This document shows positions 9,899 through 19,747 of a DNA stretch of 64,000 bases, one piece after another. A program made the position numbers and the translations under genes. The notes beneath the pieces were generated by a model. It saw only the letters and a list, made by a program, of their open reading frames with translations, made no database searches and was not told where the DNA came from. The DNA comes from Arthrobacter sp. Hiyo8 (lineage in GTDB: Bacteria; Actinomycetota; Actinomycetes; Actinomycetales; Micrococcaceae): contig AP014719.1 in the NCBI GenBank assembly GCA_001549895.1, positions 1,116,001 through 1,180,000 of the forward strand. The letters are read 5' to 3'. The first letter of the stretch is position 1. The number at the start of each line of letters is the position of its first letter.

Positions 9899-10633
9899 AT
9901 GAAGACCTCCTCCCGCCGTACCCTCAAAACCGCCTGCGCCGCGACGATGGCCGCCGGGCTGCTCGCCTTCGGCATCTCCGCAGCGTCCGCACACGTCAAC
10001 GTCAATCCCGACGACCCCGCAGCAGGCGGCTACACCCACCTGACCTTCAACGTTCCCAACGAGTCCCCGACGGCCAAGACCAACAAGCTCGAAGTATCAC
10101 TCCCCACGGATACGCCCTTCAACTCTGTGTCCGTGAAGCCGGTCGAGGGCTGGACGGCCGAGCTCGTCACCACCACCCTGCCAAAACCCGTCACGGTTGG
10201 AGGGGCAACGGTGACCAAGGCGGTCAGTTCGGTCGTCTGGACCGCGGACGCCGCACACCAGATCGGGCAGAACGAATACCAGGCGTTCTCGATCTCGGTG
10301 GGTGTACTCCCCGACGCCGGCACCACCGTGACGCTGCCAGCCACACAGAGCTACACCGACGGCACGGTGGTGAAGTGGGACGAGAAGACCGTTGAGGGGC
10401 AGCCTGAACCGGAGCACCCGGCTCCCTCGTTCGTCACCACCGCGAGCGACGCAGCCGCATCGGCGGCTCCCACGTCCTCCCCGTCCGTGACCCCGGCGCC
10501 GTCGGCCGCGGCATCGACGACATCCAGCGACGCAGGATCCACGGCTGGCTGGTTCGGACTCGCGGCCGGCCTCATCGGCCTGGCCGCGGGCGTCACCGCC
10601 TTGGTGCGAACCCGCTCCACGAAGGCCAAATAG
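9899..10633 (+). CDS. ycnI: YcnI-family copper-binding membrane protein (DUF1775)
   Basis: 244 residues with a signal peptide ending AASAHVNVNP. After cleavage the mature N-terminus would be His, the copper ligand used by YcnI proteins. The DUF1775 domain follows (PAAGGYTHLTFNVPNES, TLPKPVTVGGATVTKAVSSVVWTAD), then a low-complexity Ala/Ser/Thr linker and a C-terminal membrane anchor (GWFGLAAGLIGLAAGVTALV) with a basic tail. This is the usual architecture of extracellular, membrane-anchored copper chaperones. No CopC/CopD gene is adjacent, only the unknown membrane protein upstream. The reading frame is intact. Confidence 0.9.
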   Translation: MKTSSRRTLKTACAATMAAGLLAFGISAASAHVNVNPDDPAAGGYTHLTFNVPNESPTAKTNKLEVSLPTDTPFNSVSVKPVEGWTAELVTTTLPKPVTVGGATVTKAVSSVVWTADAAHQIGQNEYQAFSISVGVLPDAGTTVTLPATQSYTDGTVVKWDEKTVEGQPEPEHPAPSFVTTASDAAASAAPTSSPSVTPAPSAAASTTSSDAGSTAGWFGLAAGLIGLAAGVTALVRTRSTKAK

Positions 10634-10652
10634 CCCCCCCTCGAACGAGCGA

Positions 10653-10687
10653 ACTGCCCGCGCCGGACCCCGGCGCGGGCAGTTTTG
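10653..10687 (+). terminator. Rho-independent terminator after ycnI
   Basis: ACTGCCCGCGCCGG and CCGGCGCGGGCAGT form a GC-rich stem with a short ACC loop, followed by TTTTGT. Confidence 0.85.
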
Positions 10688-10865
10688 TATCCCGCTCCAG
10701 CCGGACCACGAATCCCACCAACGACAGCCGTCCCCAGGCAATTTTCCGACTCCTGTCAAGTCAATTCGCCCCGCGTTAATGGCATGTGAACTTTTCGAAT
10801 AAATCAGATTTATTCAGAAACATTTGACCCGCCGCGCTTTCCATGGCACGCGCGCGGTGTAAAAA

Positions 10866-10881
10866 TGTAAACGCTTGCGCA
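10866..10881. promoter_or_regulatory. Candidate LacI/GalR- or cre-type operator upstream of levansucrase
   Basis: Within the gene-free stretch 10688-11136, TGTAAACGCTTGCGCA has the central AACGCTT core typical of LacI-family operators and a partial dyad. It fits the cre consensus imperfectly on the 3' half. It lies about 255 bp upstream of the levansucrase start. The rest of the stretch shows an AT-rich patch near 10790-10830 (possible promoter) and no ORF I would support. Confidence 0.35.
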
Positions 10882-11136
10882 CATATGTCTGACATGTGCT
10901 CCAGAGCCCGGAACGGCACTCGAAACACGGCTTGCAACCGCATCAAGCGCACGTCAAGCTTTGAACGGTCCCGGCAAGTCGACGTGCCGGACCGAAGGAT
11001 GGGGGCTTCCTAAGAATCCCCGTCCACCCGACACGATGGCGTTCCCGACGACGCCATTGGTGTTACGGGAACGCCGGAGTGCGGACCAGGCCTTGCGCCA
11101 ATTCCACGTAGTCCAACCTCCGCGAGAAGAGCAAGC

Positions 11137-12740
11137 ATGAAATCTCACTCAACCCCCAACAGGCCACGCCGACGCCTGCGGTCTGTAGCCGCTTTTGCGG
11201 CCGCTGCCAGTGTGGCCGCGACGGTGCTCATGGCATCCCCGGCAGCCCAGGCAAACCTGCCTGCCGACAAGCCGGCCACCACAATGCCGGCTCCCACGCC
11301 GGGATTCCCGCTTCCGACGGTCCACACGCAACAAGCCTTTGATCCCGCCGCAAACTTCACGTCCAAGTGGACGCGGGCGGATGCCAAGCAGATCATGGCC
11401 CAGAGCAACCCGAACGTGACCGCCGGCCAGAACTCCATGAGCCCCAACGTCACCATGCCGGAGATCCCGAAGGACTTCCCGGCCATGAACGACGACGTGT
11501 GGGTCTGGGACACGTGGTCCCTGACCGACCAGAACGCCAACCAGATCAGCTACAAGGGCTGGGATGTCATCTTCTCCCTCGTCGCCGATCGCCACGCGGG
11601 TTACGGCTTCGACCAGCGCCACTGGAACGCCCGCATCGGCTACTTCTTCCGCAAGACCAACGCAGACCCGCGAAGGACAAGTGGAACTACGGCGGACACC
11701 TGTTCCTGGACAACACCTCCATCGGCAACACCGAATGGTCCGGTTCCACGCGCCTCATGCAGGGTGACCACGTCAACGTGTTCTACACGGCCACCACGTT
11801 CTACGACCGTGCAGAGCGCAACGCGGGCGGAGGCGGGATCGCTCCGGACGCAGTCATTGCCAAGGCCCTCGGCAACATCCACGCCGACCAGAACGGCGTG
11901 ACCTTCGACGGCTTCCAGCACACCAAGCTGCTCGAACCGGACGGAAAGCTGTACCAGACCAAGGCCCAGAACGCCGGCTTCGCCTTCCGTGACCCGTACA
12001 CGTTCGAAGACCCGGCCCACCCGGGCCAGACCTTCATGGTCTTTGAGGGCAACACCGCCGGAAACCGCGGCTCCTACAAGTGCACCGATGCTGATCTCGG
12101 TTACCAGGCAGGCGATCCCCACGCCGAAAACACCAACACGGTCAACACCACCACCGGTTCCTGGTTCCAGACCGCGAGCGTGGGCCTGGCCGTCGCAGAC
12201 AACAAGGACCTGACCCAGTGGCACTTCCTGCCGCCGATCCTGTCCGCCAACTGCGTCAACGACCAGACCGAGCGCCCTCAGATCTTCATCCAGAATGAAA
12301 ACGGCAAGAACAAGTACTACCTGTTCACGATCAGCCACCAGTTCACCTACGCCGATGGCATGCGTGGTCCCGACGGCGTCTACGGCTTTGTTGGCAACGG
12401 TGTCCGTTCGGACTTCCAGCCGGTGAACAACTCGGGCCTCGCGCTCGGCTCGCCGACCGACTTGAACCTGCCGGCGAACAACCCGAGCGGCACCCAGTCT
12501 GCACAGCAGAACGGCCGTCAGTTCCAGGCCTACTCGCACTATGTGCAGCCGGGCGGCCTGGTGCAGTCCTTCATCGACAACGTTGACGGAGTCCGTGGAG
12601 GATCCCTCTCCCCCACGGTAAAGATCAACTTCGCCGGTGGCGTCACGCAGGTTGACCGCAGCTTCGGCAAGAACGGCCTCGGCCCGTTCGGCTACCTCCC
12701 CACCAACGTCCGCGTCGGCGGGGAAGGCCTCTACAAGTAG
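11137..12740 (+). CDS. sacB: Levansucrase, GH68, secreted (frameshifted)
   Basis: Extracellular enzyme that splits sucrose and polymerises fructose into levan. ATG at 11137 begins a signal peptide with a twin-basic N-terminus and cleavage near AAQAN (about residue 40). GH68 active-site motifs are all present: nucleophile Asp in VWDTWS (residues 124-127), transition-state stabiliser in FRDPYTF, and acid/base Glu in TERPQIF. The product runs to NVRVGGEGLYK. One frameshift near 11670 (GACCCGCGAAGG lacks one G) splits the gene. The GH32 levanase gene follows 105 bp downstream on the same strand, a synthesis-plus-turnover pair for levan. Confidence 0.93.
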
Positions 12741-12845
12741 GCCACAGGCAAAGACAGCCGGGCAGGCAGGGGTTTCGCTGCCTGCCCGGCAACATGGGGC
12801 GCCCGGTTCACCCCGGGCGCCCTGCTCCACAACCCAGGAAGTCCC

Positions 12846-14510
12846 ATGCTCCACTCTCCCCAACGCCCGTTCCGGCCCGCTCGCAAGGCGGCACTCGCCG
12901 TCGTCGCCGCCGTCATCGCAATGTTCGCGAGTTCCTGCACCCCGACGCCGGACGCGTCGCCATCCGCCGGCGGCACCACCGGCGGCACCGCCGTCGGGAT
13001 GGCTGCCCCCGCACCATCCGAATCGGACCCTTGGCGGCCTGCCGCTCACCTCACGGCGTCGCAAAACTGGATCAACGATCCCAACGGGCTTGTCTACGAA
13101 AACGGCACCTATCACGCGTTCTACCAGCACAATCCGCACGGCAACTTCTGGGGAGACATGTCGTGGGGCCATTCCACCAGCACGGATCTGGTGCACTGGA
13201 CCCAGAAACCGGTAGCCATGGAAGGCTCCGCCAGTGAGGAAATCTTTTCCGGCGCCATCGTTCCGGACACCAAGAACGCCTCCGGCCTGGGCAGCGCTGA
13301 AAACCCGCCGCTGGTAGCCCTCTACACCAGCTCGTACGGCGACGGCGGGGCGCTGCCCAAGGGCAGCCAGGCCCAGTCCGTGGCCTACAGCCTGGACCAC
13401 GGGACGTCCTGGACCAAGTACAAAGGCAACCCGGTGCTTAGCTTGCAGCCGGCGTCGAACAACTTCCGGGATCCGAAGATCACCTGGTACGAGCCCGGCA
13501 AATACTGGGTCATGACCACTGTGGTTGCTGACGCCCAGGTGGTGAAACTCTTCAAATCCACCGACCTGCTGCACTGGACCTTCCTCAGCGACTTCTCGGG
13601 AGTGGGCGCCCAGGGCGGGCTCTGGGAAGTTCCCGAGCTGCTCCAGATGGACGTCGACGGCGGCAACGGCCTGAAGAAGTGGGTCATGATCCTGAGCATC
13701 AACCCGGGAGGCATCGCAGGAGGCTCCGGCATGCAGTACTTCGTGGGCAATTTCGACGGCACACGGTTCACGGCGGAAAACGCGGCAAAGCCGGGCGACC
13801 CGCTGACGGAATCGCAATGGCTTGACCATGGCGCGGACTTCTATGCGGCCAACACCATCACCGGGCTCCTGGAGGAAAGCCGGTGCTTCTCGGCTGGATG
13901 GGGAACTGGGACTATGCGCAATCCGTCCCGAGCACGCCATGGCGCGGGTCAATGGCCATCCCCCGCCAGCTCACCCTCGCAGCCACAGGAAGCCGTTTCG
14001 AGCTCCATTCGAGCATCGCCCAGGCTGCCGCGGATGCGCTCACGGACACCAAGACCAGTGAAGTACATGGCAAAAACCTCACCGTCACCGATTCAACGGA
14101 ACCCCTCGGCGGCGATTTCGGAACCCGAACCCAGCTGATCGACGCCGAAATGGACGTTGCGGGCGCCTCCGAGGCCGGATTGGTACTGCGGGCTTCGGCG
14201 GACGGGAAGGCAGGCCTCCGGATCTCGTACAACCGCGCAAGCCAGACCCTCAAAGTGGACCGCTCTGCAGCCGGGACCTCCAACTTCTCGCCGAAATTCA
14301 GCCCTACCACCAAGCCTCCGTGCCCCTGAAGGACGGCAAGGTCCGTCTCCGCATCCTCTTGGATTCCTCGTCGGTGGAGGTCTTCACCCAAGACGGCTCG
14401 GTAGTCATTTCGGACATCTTCTTCCCGCAATGGGGAACACGGGTGCGGCAGCGTTCAGTGCAGGCGGCCCGGCGAGCTTCGTCCTCACCACCACGCGGCA
14501 GCGACCCTGA
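12846..14510 (+). CDS. GH32 levanase/beta-fructosidase lipoprotein (frameshifted)
   Basis: Hydrolyses fructans or sucrose outside the cell. The N-terminus has a hydrophobic signal and a lipobox ending ASSC (Cys 31), so the enzyme is probably lipid-anchored. GH32 motifs: WINDPNG with the nucleophile Asp at about residue 78, FRDPKI, and WEVPEL in the place of the usual E-C-P acid/base motif. The C-terminal beta-sandwich contains LLDSSSVEVFTQDG, standard for GH32. Three one-base losses (near 13868, 14298 and 14435) fragment it; the repaired protein ends in FVLTTTRQRP at the TGA at 14508. It is co-directional with sacB. Confidence 0.9.
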
Positions 14511-14520
14511 CGCCAGGGGC

Positions 14521-14584
14521 CCACCTGACTCGCATTAGTTGTCGTTTAGACGCCTCATAACGACAACTAATGCGAGTCAGTTGG
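14521..14584. repeat. Dispersed palindromic intergenic element, copy 1
   Basis: Arms of 26 bp, containing CTGACTCGCATTAGTTGTCG and its complement, flank a 12-base loop TAGACGCCTCAT. Pairing is perfect except at one position near the outer ends. A second copy with the same core and a loop differing by one base occurs at 35768-35833. Both copies sit just after one gene and before the next co-directional one. It may also act as a terminator for the levanase gene. Confidence 0.8.
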
Positions 14585-14662
14585 GTGGCGTGGGCCGGAC
14601 TGTGACGGCTGACATAGCCGGTGACCTCGGCATTCATTCCCTTTGACGATAGCTTTATCCCT

Positions 14663-16408
14663 ATGACATCGAGCGATGCCGAATTTGAAAAGCTGATATC
14701 CGACGCCGGCGAGTGGGCTGCCCAGGACCCGGACCCGGTCACTGCGGCAGCGCTGTCCGAGCTGGCCGGACTCGCCTCCAATGGCGTCGCCGCGGCCCGT
14801 CAACAGCTTGAAGACAGCTTCAGCGGAACGCTGCAGTTCGGTACCGCTGGGCTCCGTGCCGCCCTCGGTCCTGGTCCCAACAGGATGAACCGCGTAGTGG
14901 TGCGCCGGGCAGCGGCAGGTTTGGCGGCCTTCCTCAAGGACGCCGTTGAGGCGGCTGCCCGGGAACGCGGCCGCGCGCCGTCGTCGGCTATGACGCTAGG
15001 CACAACTCGGACGTCTTCGCACGGGAGTCCGCAGCCATCTTCACGGCCGCGGGAATCGAGACCTTCCTGATGCCTTCGGCGCTTCCCACCCCGTTGCTGG
15101 CTTACGCGGTCCGTTCGCTTGATTGCGACGGCGGTGTCATGGTCACAGCGAGCCATAACCCGCCGCAGGACAACGGTTACAAGGTGTACTTGGGTGGCCG
15201 GGCCGTGGAGGAAAGCGGCCGGGGTTCCCAGATCGTGGCACCCTACGATTCGCAGATCGCGGCAAGCATCGAAGCCGTGGGCCCTTTGGATTCCATCCAA
15301 CTGGCCGAGTCCGGCTGGACTGAACTGCCCGCTTCCATCACCGGGGAGTATGAGGCCGCGATGGCCGGCCTCGCCGACGTCGAGAATTTCCCGGCCCGTG
15401 GACTGAAGATCGTTTTGACCCCATGCATGGCGTGGGTGGTGAGACTGCGGTGTCTGTGCTGAATGCGGCAGGCTTCACCGACGTCTCACTCGTGGAAGAG
15501 CAAGCAGAACCGGATCCGGACTTCCCCACCGTCAGTTTTCCGAACCCTGAAGAGCCCGGCGCACTGGACCTGGCTTTGGCGGCAGCGGCGCGTTTGGGTG
15601 CCGATATCGTGCTGGCCAACGACCCCGACGCCGACCGCGCGGCCGTAGCGGCACAGGACCCGGATACGGGTGCTTGGCGGATGTTGCGGGGCGACGAAGT
15701 GGGCGCCCTACTTGGGCGCACGTGGTGGCCCGGCACGCCGCGGATGTGCGGCAAGGCGATGCGACACGAGGCGTTTTCGCCAACTCAATCGTCTCGTCCC
15801 GGCTGCTTTCCCGCATCGCGGCGGCGGCCGGCTTCGCCCACGAGGAAACGCTCACGGGATTCAAGTGGATTTCCCGGGTGCCGGGACTTGTGTACGGCTA
15901 CGAGGAAGCCCTGGGCTACTGCGTTGCACCCGAACTCGTCAGGGACAAGGACGGCATTTCCGCCTCCTTGCTCATCGCCGAACTAGCGGCGGCGGCCAAG
16001 GCCGAAGGAAAGACGATCTTCGACACCCTGGACGAAATCTACCTGGTGCATGGCTTGCATGCGAGCGACCAGCTCAGCATCCGGGTGGCGGACCTTGGTT
16101 TGCTGGACGCCATGATGAACCGGCTCCGGTCCGATCCGCCGGAGTCCTTTGGCGGTTCCGCCATCGAGACCTTTGTGGATTTGGCCCAGGGAAGCGAGCA
16201 ACTGCCGCCGACGGACGGCCTCCTCTACCTGACCAAGGACCTAAGCCGCGTCATCATCCGGCCCAGTGGCACCGAGCCAAAGCTCAAGTGCTACCTGGAG
16301 GTCATCAAGTCGGTCGGTTCGGCGGCGGAACTCGCCGAAACCCGGCACGCCGCGCGGACCACTTTGGACCACATTCTTGCCGATGTCCGCGAGGCGCTCG
16401 GGCTCTGA
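14663..16408 (+). CDS. pmmB: Phosphohexomutase/phosphopentomutase of the PmmB type (frameshifted)
   Basis: Alpha-D-phosphohexomutase superfamily, about 580 residues. Fragments join to give the catalytic phosphoserine loop TASHNPPQDNGYKVY, the metal-binding NDPDADRAA, the sugar-specificity region GYEEALGYCVAP and the phosphate-binding RPSGTEPKLKCYLEV. Frameshifts near 14985, 15420 and 15705 are each one G or C short. I chose ATG 14663 (MTSSDAEFEKLI). In M. tuberculosis the homologous pmmB follows the PNP gene directly (Rv3307-Rv3308). Here a copper pair and a levan locus lie in between. It probably interconverts ribose or hexose 1- and 6-(5-)phosphates from nucleoside breakdown; the substrate is inferred. 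Confidence 0.88.
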
Positions 16409-16459
16409 GCGCTTCGGCTCCACGACGGACGACGGCGGTGCGCGGCTGGGGGCTCCGGG

Positions 16460-16830
16460 CTACAGTTCGACTTCGATGAAGCCGTCAACCATGCGGGTCC
16501 TGAATGCCGGAAGCCGGAGCCCGGGGTTGGAATAGCACTCACCGGTCTGCAGGTCGTAGACCTCCTTGTGCAACGGCGAGGCGATAGTGGGGCGTGATCC
16601 CCGGGAGCCGGTGATCCCCGGGCCATGACATTGGCCAGGGTTGCAGGGTCCTGCTGGGCGACTGCGTAGACATTGTCGGCATCGAGGCGGAAGAGCGCCA
16701 CCTGCACGCCGTCGATCAACGCCGCCTCGCCCCAAGCCGGTTCCAGCTCGTCCAACGGGCATACACGATGCCAGCCGGACTCGGTCGGCGCGCTCGTCAG
16801 TTGTTCTTCCCGTTCCAGAATGACGGTCAT
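16460..16830 (-). CDS. nirD: Nitrite reductase (NADH) small subunit NirD (frameshifted)
   Basis: Rieske-like small subunit of about 123 residues that assembles with NirB. The repaired reading is MTVILEREEQ, WHRVCPLDELEPAWGEAALIDG, VYAVAQQDPATLANVMARGI, SPLHKEVYDLQTGECYSNP and FRTRMVDGFIEVEL. The assimilatory NirD family typically lacks the Rieske Cys-His ligands, as seen here. One frameshift near 16612 lies in a GGGG run. ATG 16830 follows GAGAGGGG. It is transcribed divergently from nirB, whereas most genomes have a nirB-nirD operon. Confidence 0.88.
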
Positions 16831-17005
16831 GCCAACCCCTCTCGCTATGCCTGCAGCCGGACAAATGCTGTCCTTTCCTTCAGGCCGTGGCCGCCGAGCG
16901 GCCATATCTTCAAGGTAGGCGGGGAGTGTTTCACTCGAATGCAGTCAATGTGTCGGGTGCGTAAAAGAGACCTCACGGGTCCCGACATCCAATCGTGACC
17001 CAGAA

Positions 17006-17043
17006 GTTAAGATCACGAAACAAAAGGGAAACTGAGGAGAAAC
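17006..17043. promoter_or_regulatory. GlnR/OmpR-type half-site array in the nirD/nirB intergenic region
   Basis: Four half-sites lie on one face of the helix: GTTAA (17006), GAAAC (17017), GAAAC (17028) and GAAAC (17039), each separated by exactly 6 bp, so the period is 11 bp. The first pair fits the actinobacterial GlnR consensus gTnAC-N6-GaAAC with one mismatch. The array ends 66 bp upstream of the nirB start. GlnR or NnaR, both with OmpR-type winged helices, are the obvious candidates. Confidence 0.6.
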
Positions 17044-17109
17044 TGCCCGTCCGTAGTCTGAAGTGACAAGTTGCGGAGCACGTTCTGCGGCGTATGCGAA
17101 AGGCCACCA

Positions 17110-19735
17110 GTGACCGGACACACTTCCACCCCAGAAAACCAGCGCCGTATTGTTGTCGCCGGCGGAGGCCCTGCGGCCCACCGTTTTGCCGATGCCATGC
17201 ATACCCGCGGTCTCGAGGGCTGGCACGTCACGGTCCTGACCGAGGAAGCGCACGTTCCGTATGACCGGGTCACCCTGAGCAAGGCGCTGACCGATGTGGA
17301 CTATGACCTCACCTTGGGCGACATGTCCATGTGGGAGCACGAATCCATCTCCCTGCGCACTGGCGAGCGGGTGGTCAAGATCAACCCCGAAGCCAAATCC
17401 GTGGAAACCGCGGCCGGCAACACTTACGACTACGACCACCTGGTGGTGGCCACCGGCTCGGACGCGGCACAGCTCCCTTCCCCGGCGGCGAGCTCGCCCA
17501 TGTCTACCGCACCCTCGACGACGTCTGGGCCATCAACAAGGCCATCGCCGAACTCACGGAGAAGCTTGGCCGGACCGTCAGGACCGTGACCATCGGCGGC
17601 GGCCTCCTCGGCTTGGAAGCAGCGGCGGGCACCATGGAGTTGGGCGCGCAGGCCACCGTCATCAACGGTTCACGCTGGCTCATGAACGCCCAGCTGGACG
17701 AGGGAGCCGGCCAGGCACTGGGCCGGCTGGTCACCGCCAAGGGACTCGAAGTCCTGACGGGAACCTACCCCGCCGAAGTATTGTCCGACGACGGCCAGGT
17801 CACCGGCGTCCTCATGAAGGACGGCCGCGTCATCCCCGCCGACATGGTTATCGCGTCCATCGGCATCCGCCCCCGCGATGAACTGTTCCGCGAACGGAAG
17901 GCGCCGCGGACGGCCCCACCGTTGAACGGCTGTTCGAACTCGGCAAGAAGGGCGGCGTGGTCATCAACGACCATTGCGCCACCCCGGTCCCCGGCATTTG
18001 GGCCATCGGCGAAGTCGCGAACTTCGATGGCATGTGCCTGGGGCTCGTGGCTCCGGCGAACACCATGGCTGAGATCGTGGCCGACCGGCTGCACGGCGGC
18101 CAAGCGACGTTCCCGGGTTTCGACACCGCGACCAAGCTCAAGCTCTCCGGTGTGGACGTGGCCAGCTTCGGCGACGCGTTCGCCACAACCGAGCACTCCC
18201 TGGAGATCGTGTACGCCGACCCCGCCCGCGGCGTCTACCAGAAGATCGTCACCACCGACGATGCCAAGACCCTGCTCGGCGGGATCTTCGTTGGCGACGC
18301 CACCCCCTACATGAGCCTGCGCCCCTGCTCGGCCGCGAACTCCCTGCCGAACCAGGCGCTTACCTCACCGCTGCGGGCGGCGGGGACGCCCCGAGACCGA
18401 ACTGCCGGACGACGCGATCCTCTGCTCCTGCAACAACGTCGCCGCAGGCAGCGTCCGCGATGCCATCAACGGCTGCGGTTCCTGCGAGGGCAACGCCCCC
18501 GTCCAGGAACTCGGCGAACTAAAGACATGTTCGCGGGCCGGCACCCAGTGCGGCTCCTGCGTCCCGATGCTCAAGAAACTCCTCGAAGGGGAACTGAAGA
18601 AGTCCGGCATCGAAGTCTCCAAGGCCCTGTGCGAGCACTTCAGCCTCTCCCGCCAGGAACTCTTCGACGCCATCCGCGTGCTGGAGCTGACCTCCTTCGA
18701 GGACATCCTTGCCAAATACGGCACCGGCGCAGGCTGCGATATCTGCAAGCCGACGATCGCCTCCATCCTCGCCTCCCAGAACAGTGAATACGTGCTCGGT
18801 GCCGGGCGCGGTACCCTGCAGGACACCAACGACCGCGCACTGGCCAACATGCAAAAGGACGGCACCTACTCGGTGGTCCCCGCATCGCCGGCGGCGAAAT
18901 CACGCCGAAGGGCCTGGGTGTCATTGCCCGCGTTGCCGAGAAGTACGGCCTCTACACGAAGATCACCGGCGGGCAACGGATCGACATGTTCGGCGCCCGC
19001 CTCGAACAACTCCCGGAGATCTGGAAGGAACTCGTCGACGCCGGCTTCGAGTCCGGCCAGGCGTACGGCAAGAGCCTGCGCACCGTGAAATCCTGCGTCG
19101 GCTCCACCTGGTGCCGCTTCGGCGTCCAGGACTCCGTCGCCATGGCCATCAACCTGGAACTGCGCTACCGCGGCCTGCGCAGCCCGCACAAACTCAAAAT
19201 GGGCGTTTCCGGCTGCGCCCGCGAATGCGCCGAAGCCCGCGGCAAGGACGTCGGCGTCATCGCCACCGACAAGGGCTGGAACCTTTACGTCGGCGGCAAC
19301 GGCGGCTTCCTGCCCGCCCACGCCCAGCTCCTCGCCCAGGACCTGGACGACGACACCCTGATCAAATACATCGACCGCTACCTCATGTACTACATCCGCA
19401 CCGCCGACCGCCTCCAGCGCACCGCCCGCTGGCAGGAAGAACTCGACGGCGGCCTCAAACACATCGAAGACGTCATCATCCACGACTCCCTTGGCATCGC
19501 GGACGACCTCGAAGCCGCCATGGCCCGGCACATCGACACCTACCAGGACGAATGGGCAGAGACCCTCAAGGACCCCGAACGCCTGCGCCGCTTCCGTTCC
19601 TTCGTGAACGCACCCGACCAGAAAGACGAGGCCATCGCCTTCGTCCCTGAACGCGGCCAAATCCGCCCCGCCACCAACGAGGAAAAGGGCGGCGTCCTCA
19701 TCGCCAGCACGATCCCCGTTCGCGGCCAGGGCTAA
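17110..19735 (+). CDS. nirB: Nitrite reductase (NADH) large subunit NirB (frameshifted)
   Basis: Cytoplasmic siroheme enzyme reducing nitrite to ammonium with NADH. GTG 17110 (preceded by GAAAGG) starts MTGHTSTPEN. Domain order: FAD site VVAGGGPAAHRFADAM, NADH site VTIGGGLLGLEAAAGTMELG, GIWAIGEVANFDG, BFD-like [2Fe-2S] region with LCSCNN...GCGSC and CGSCVPMLKK, then the ferredoxin-like and siroheme/[4Fe-4S] domain with SCVGSTWCRFG and GVSGCARECAEA (the four cluster cysteines). Frameshifts near 17477, 17895, 18325, 18390 and 18888, each one base. The siroheme methyltransferase gene begins 12 bp downstream. Confidence 0.93.
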
Positions 19736-19747
19736 GGAGCACAAACC

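Noticed and set aside
11640..13952. A 770-residue open frame on the minus strand across the levan genes
   Set aside because: It is the antisense shadow of GC-rich sacB and the levanase gene. Its translation is rich in Arg/Gly/Val without any domain, and the plus-strand genes carry full GH68 and GH32 motifs.
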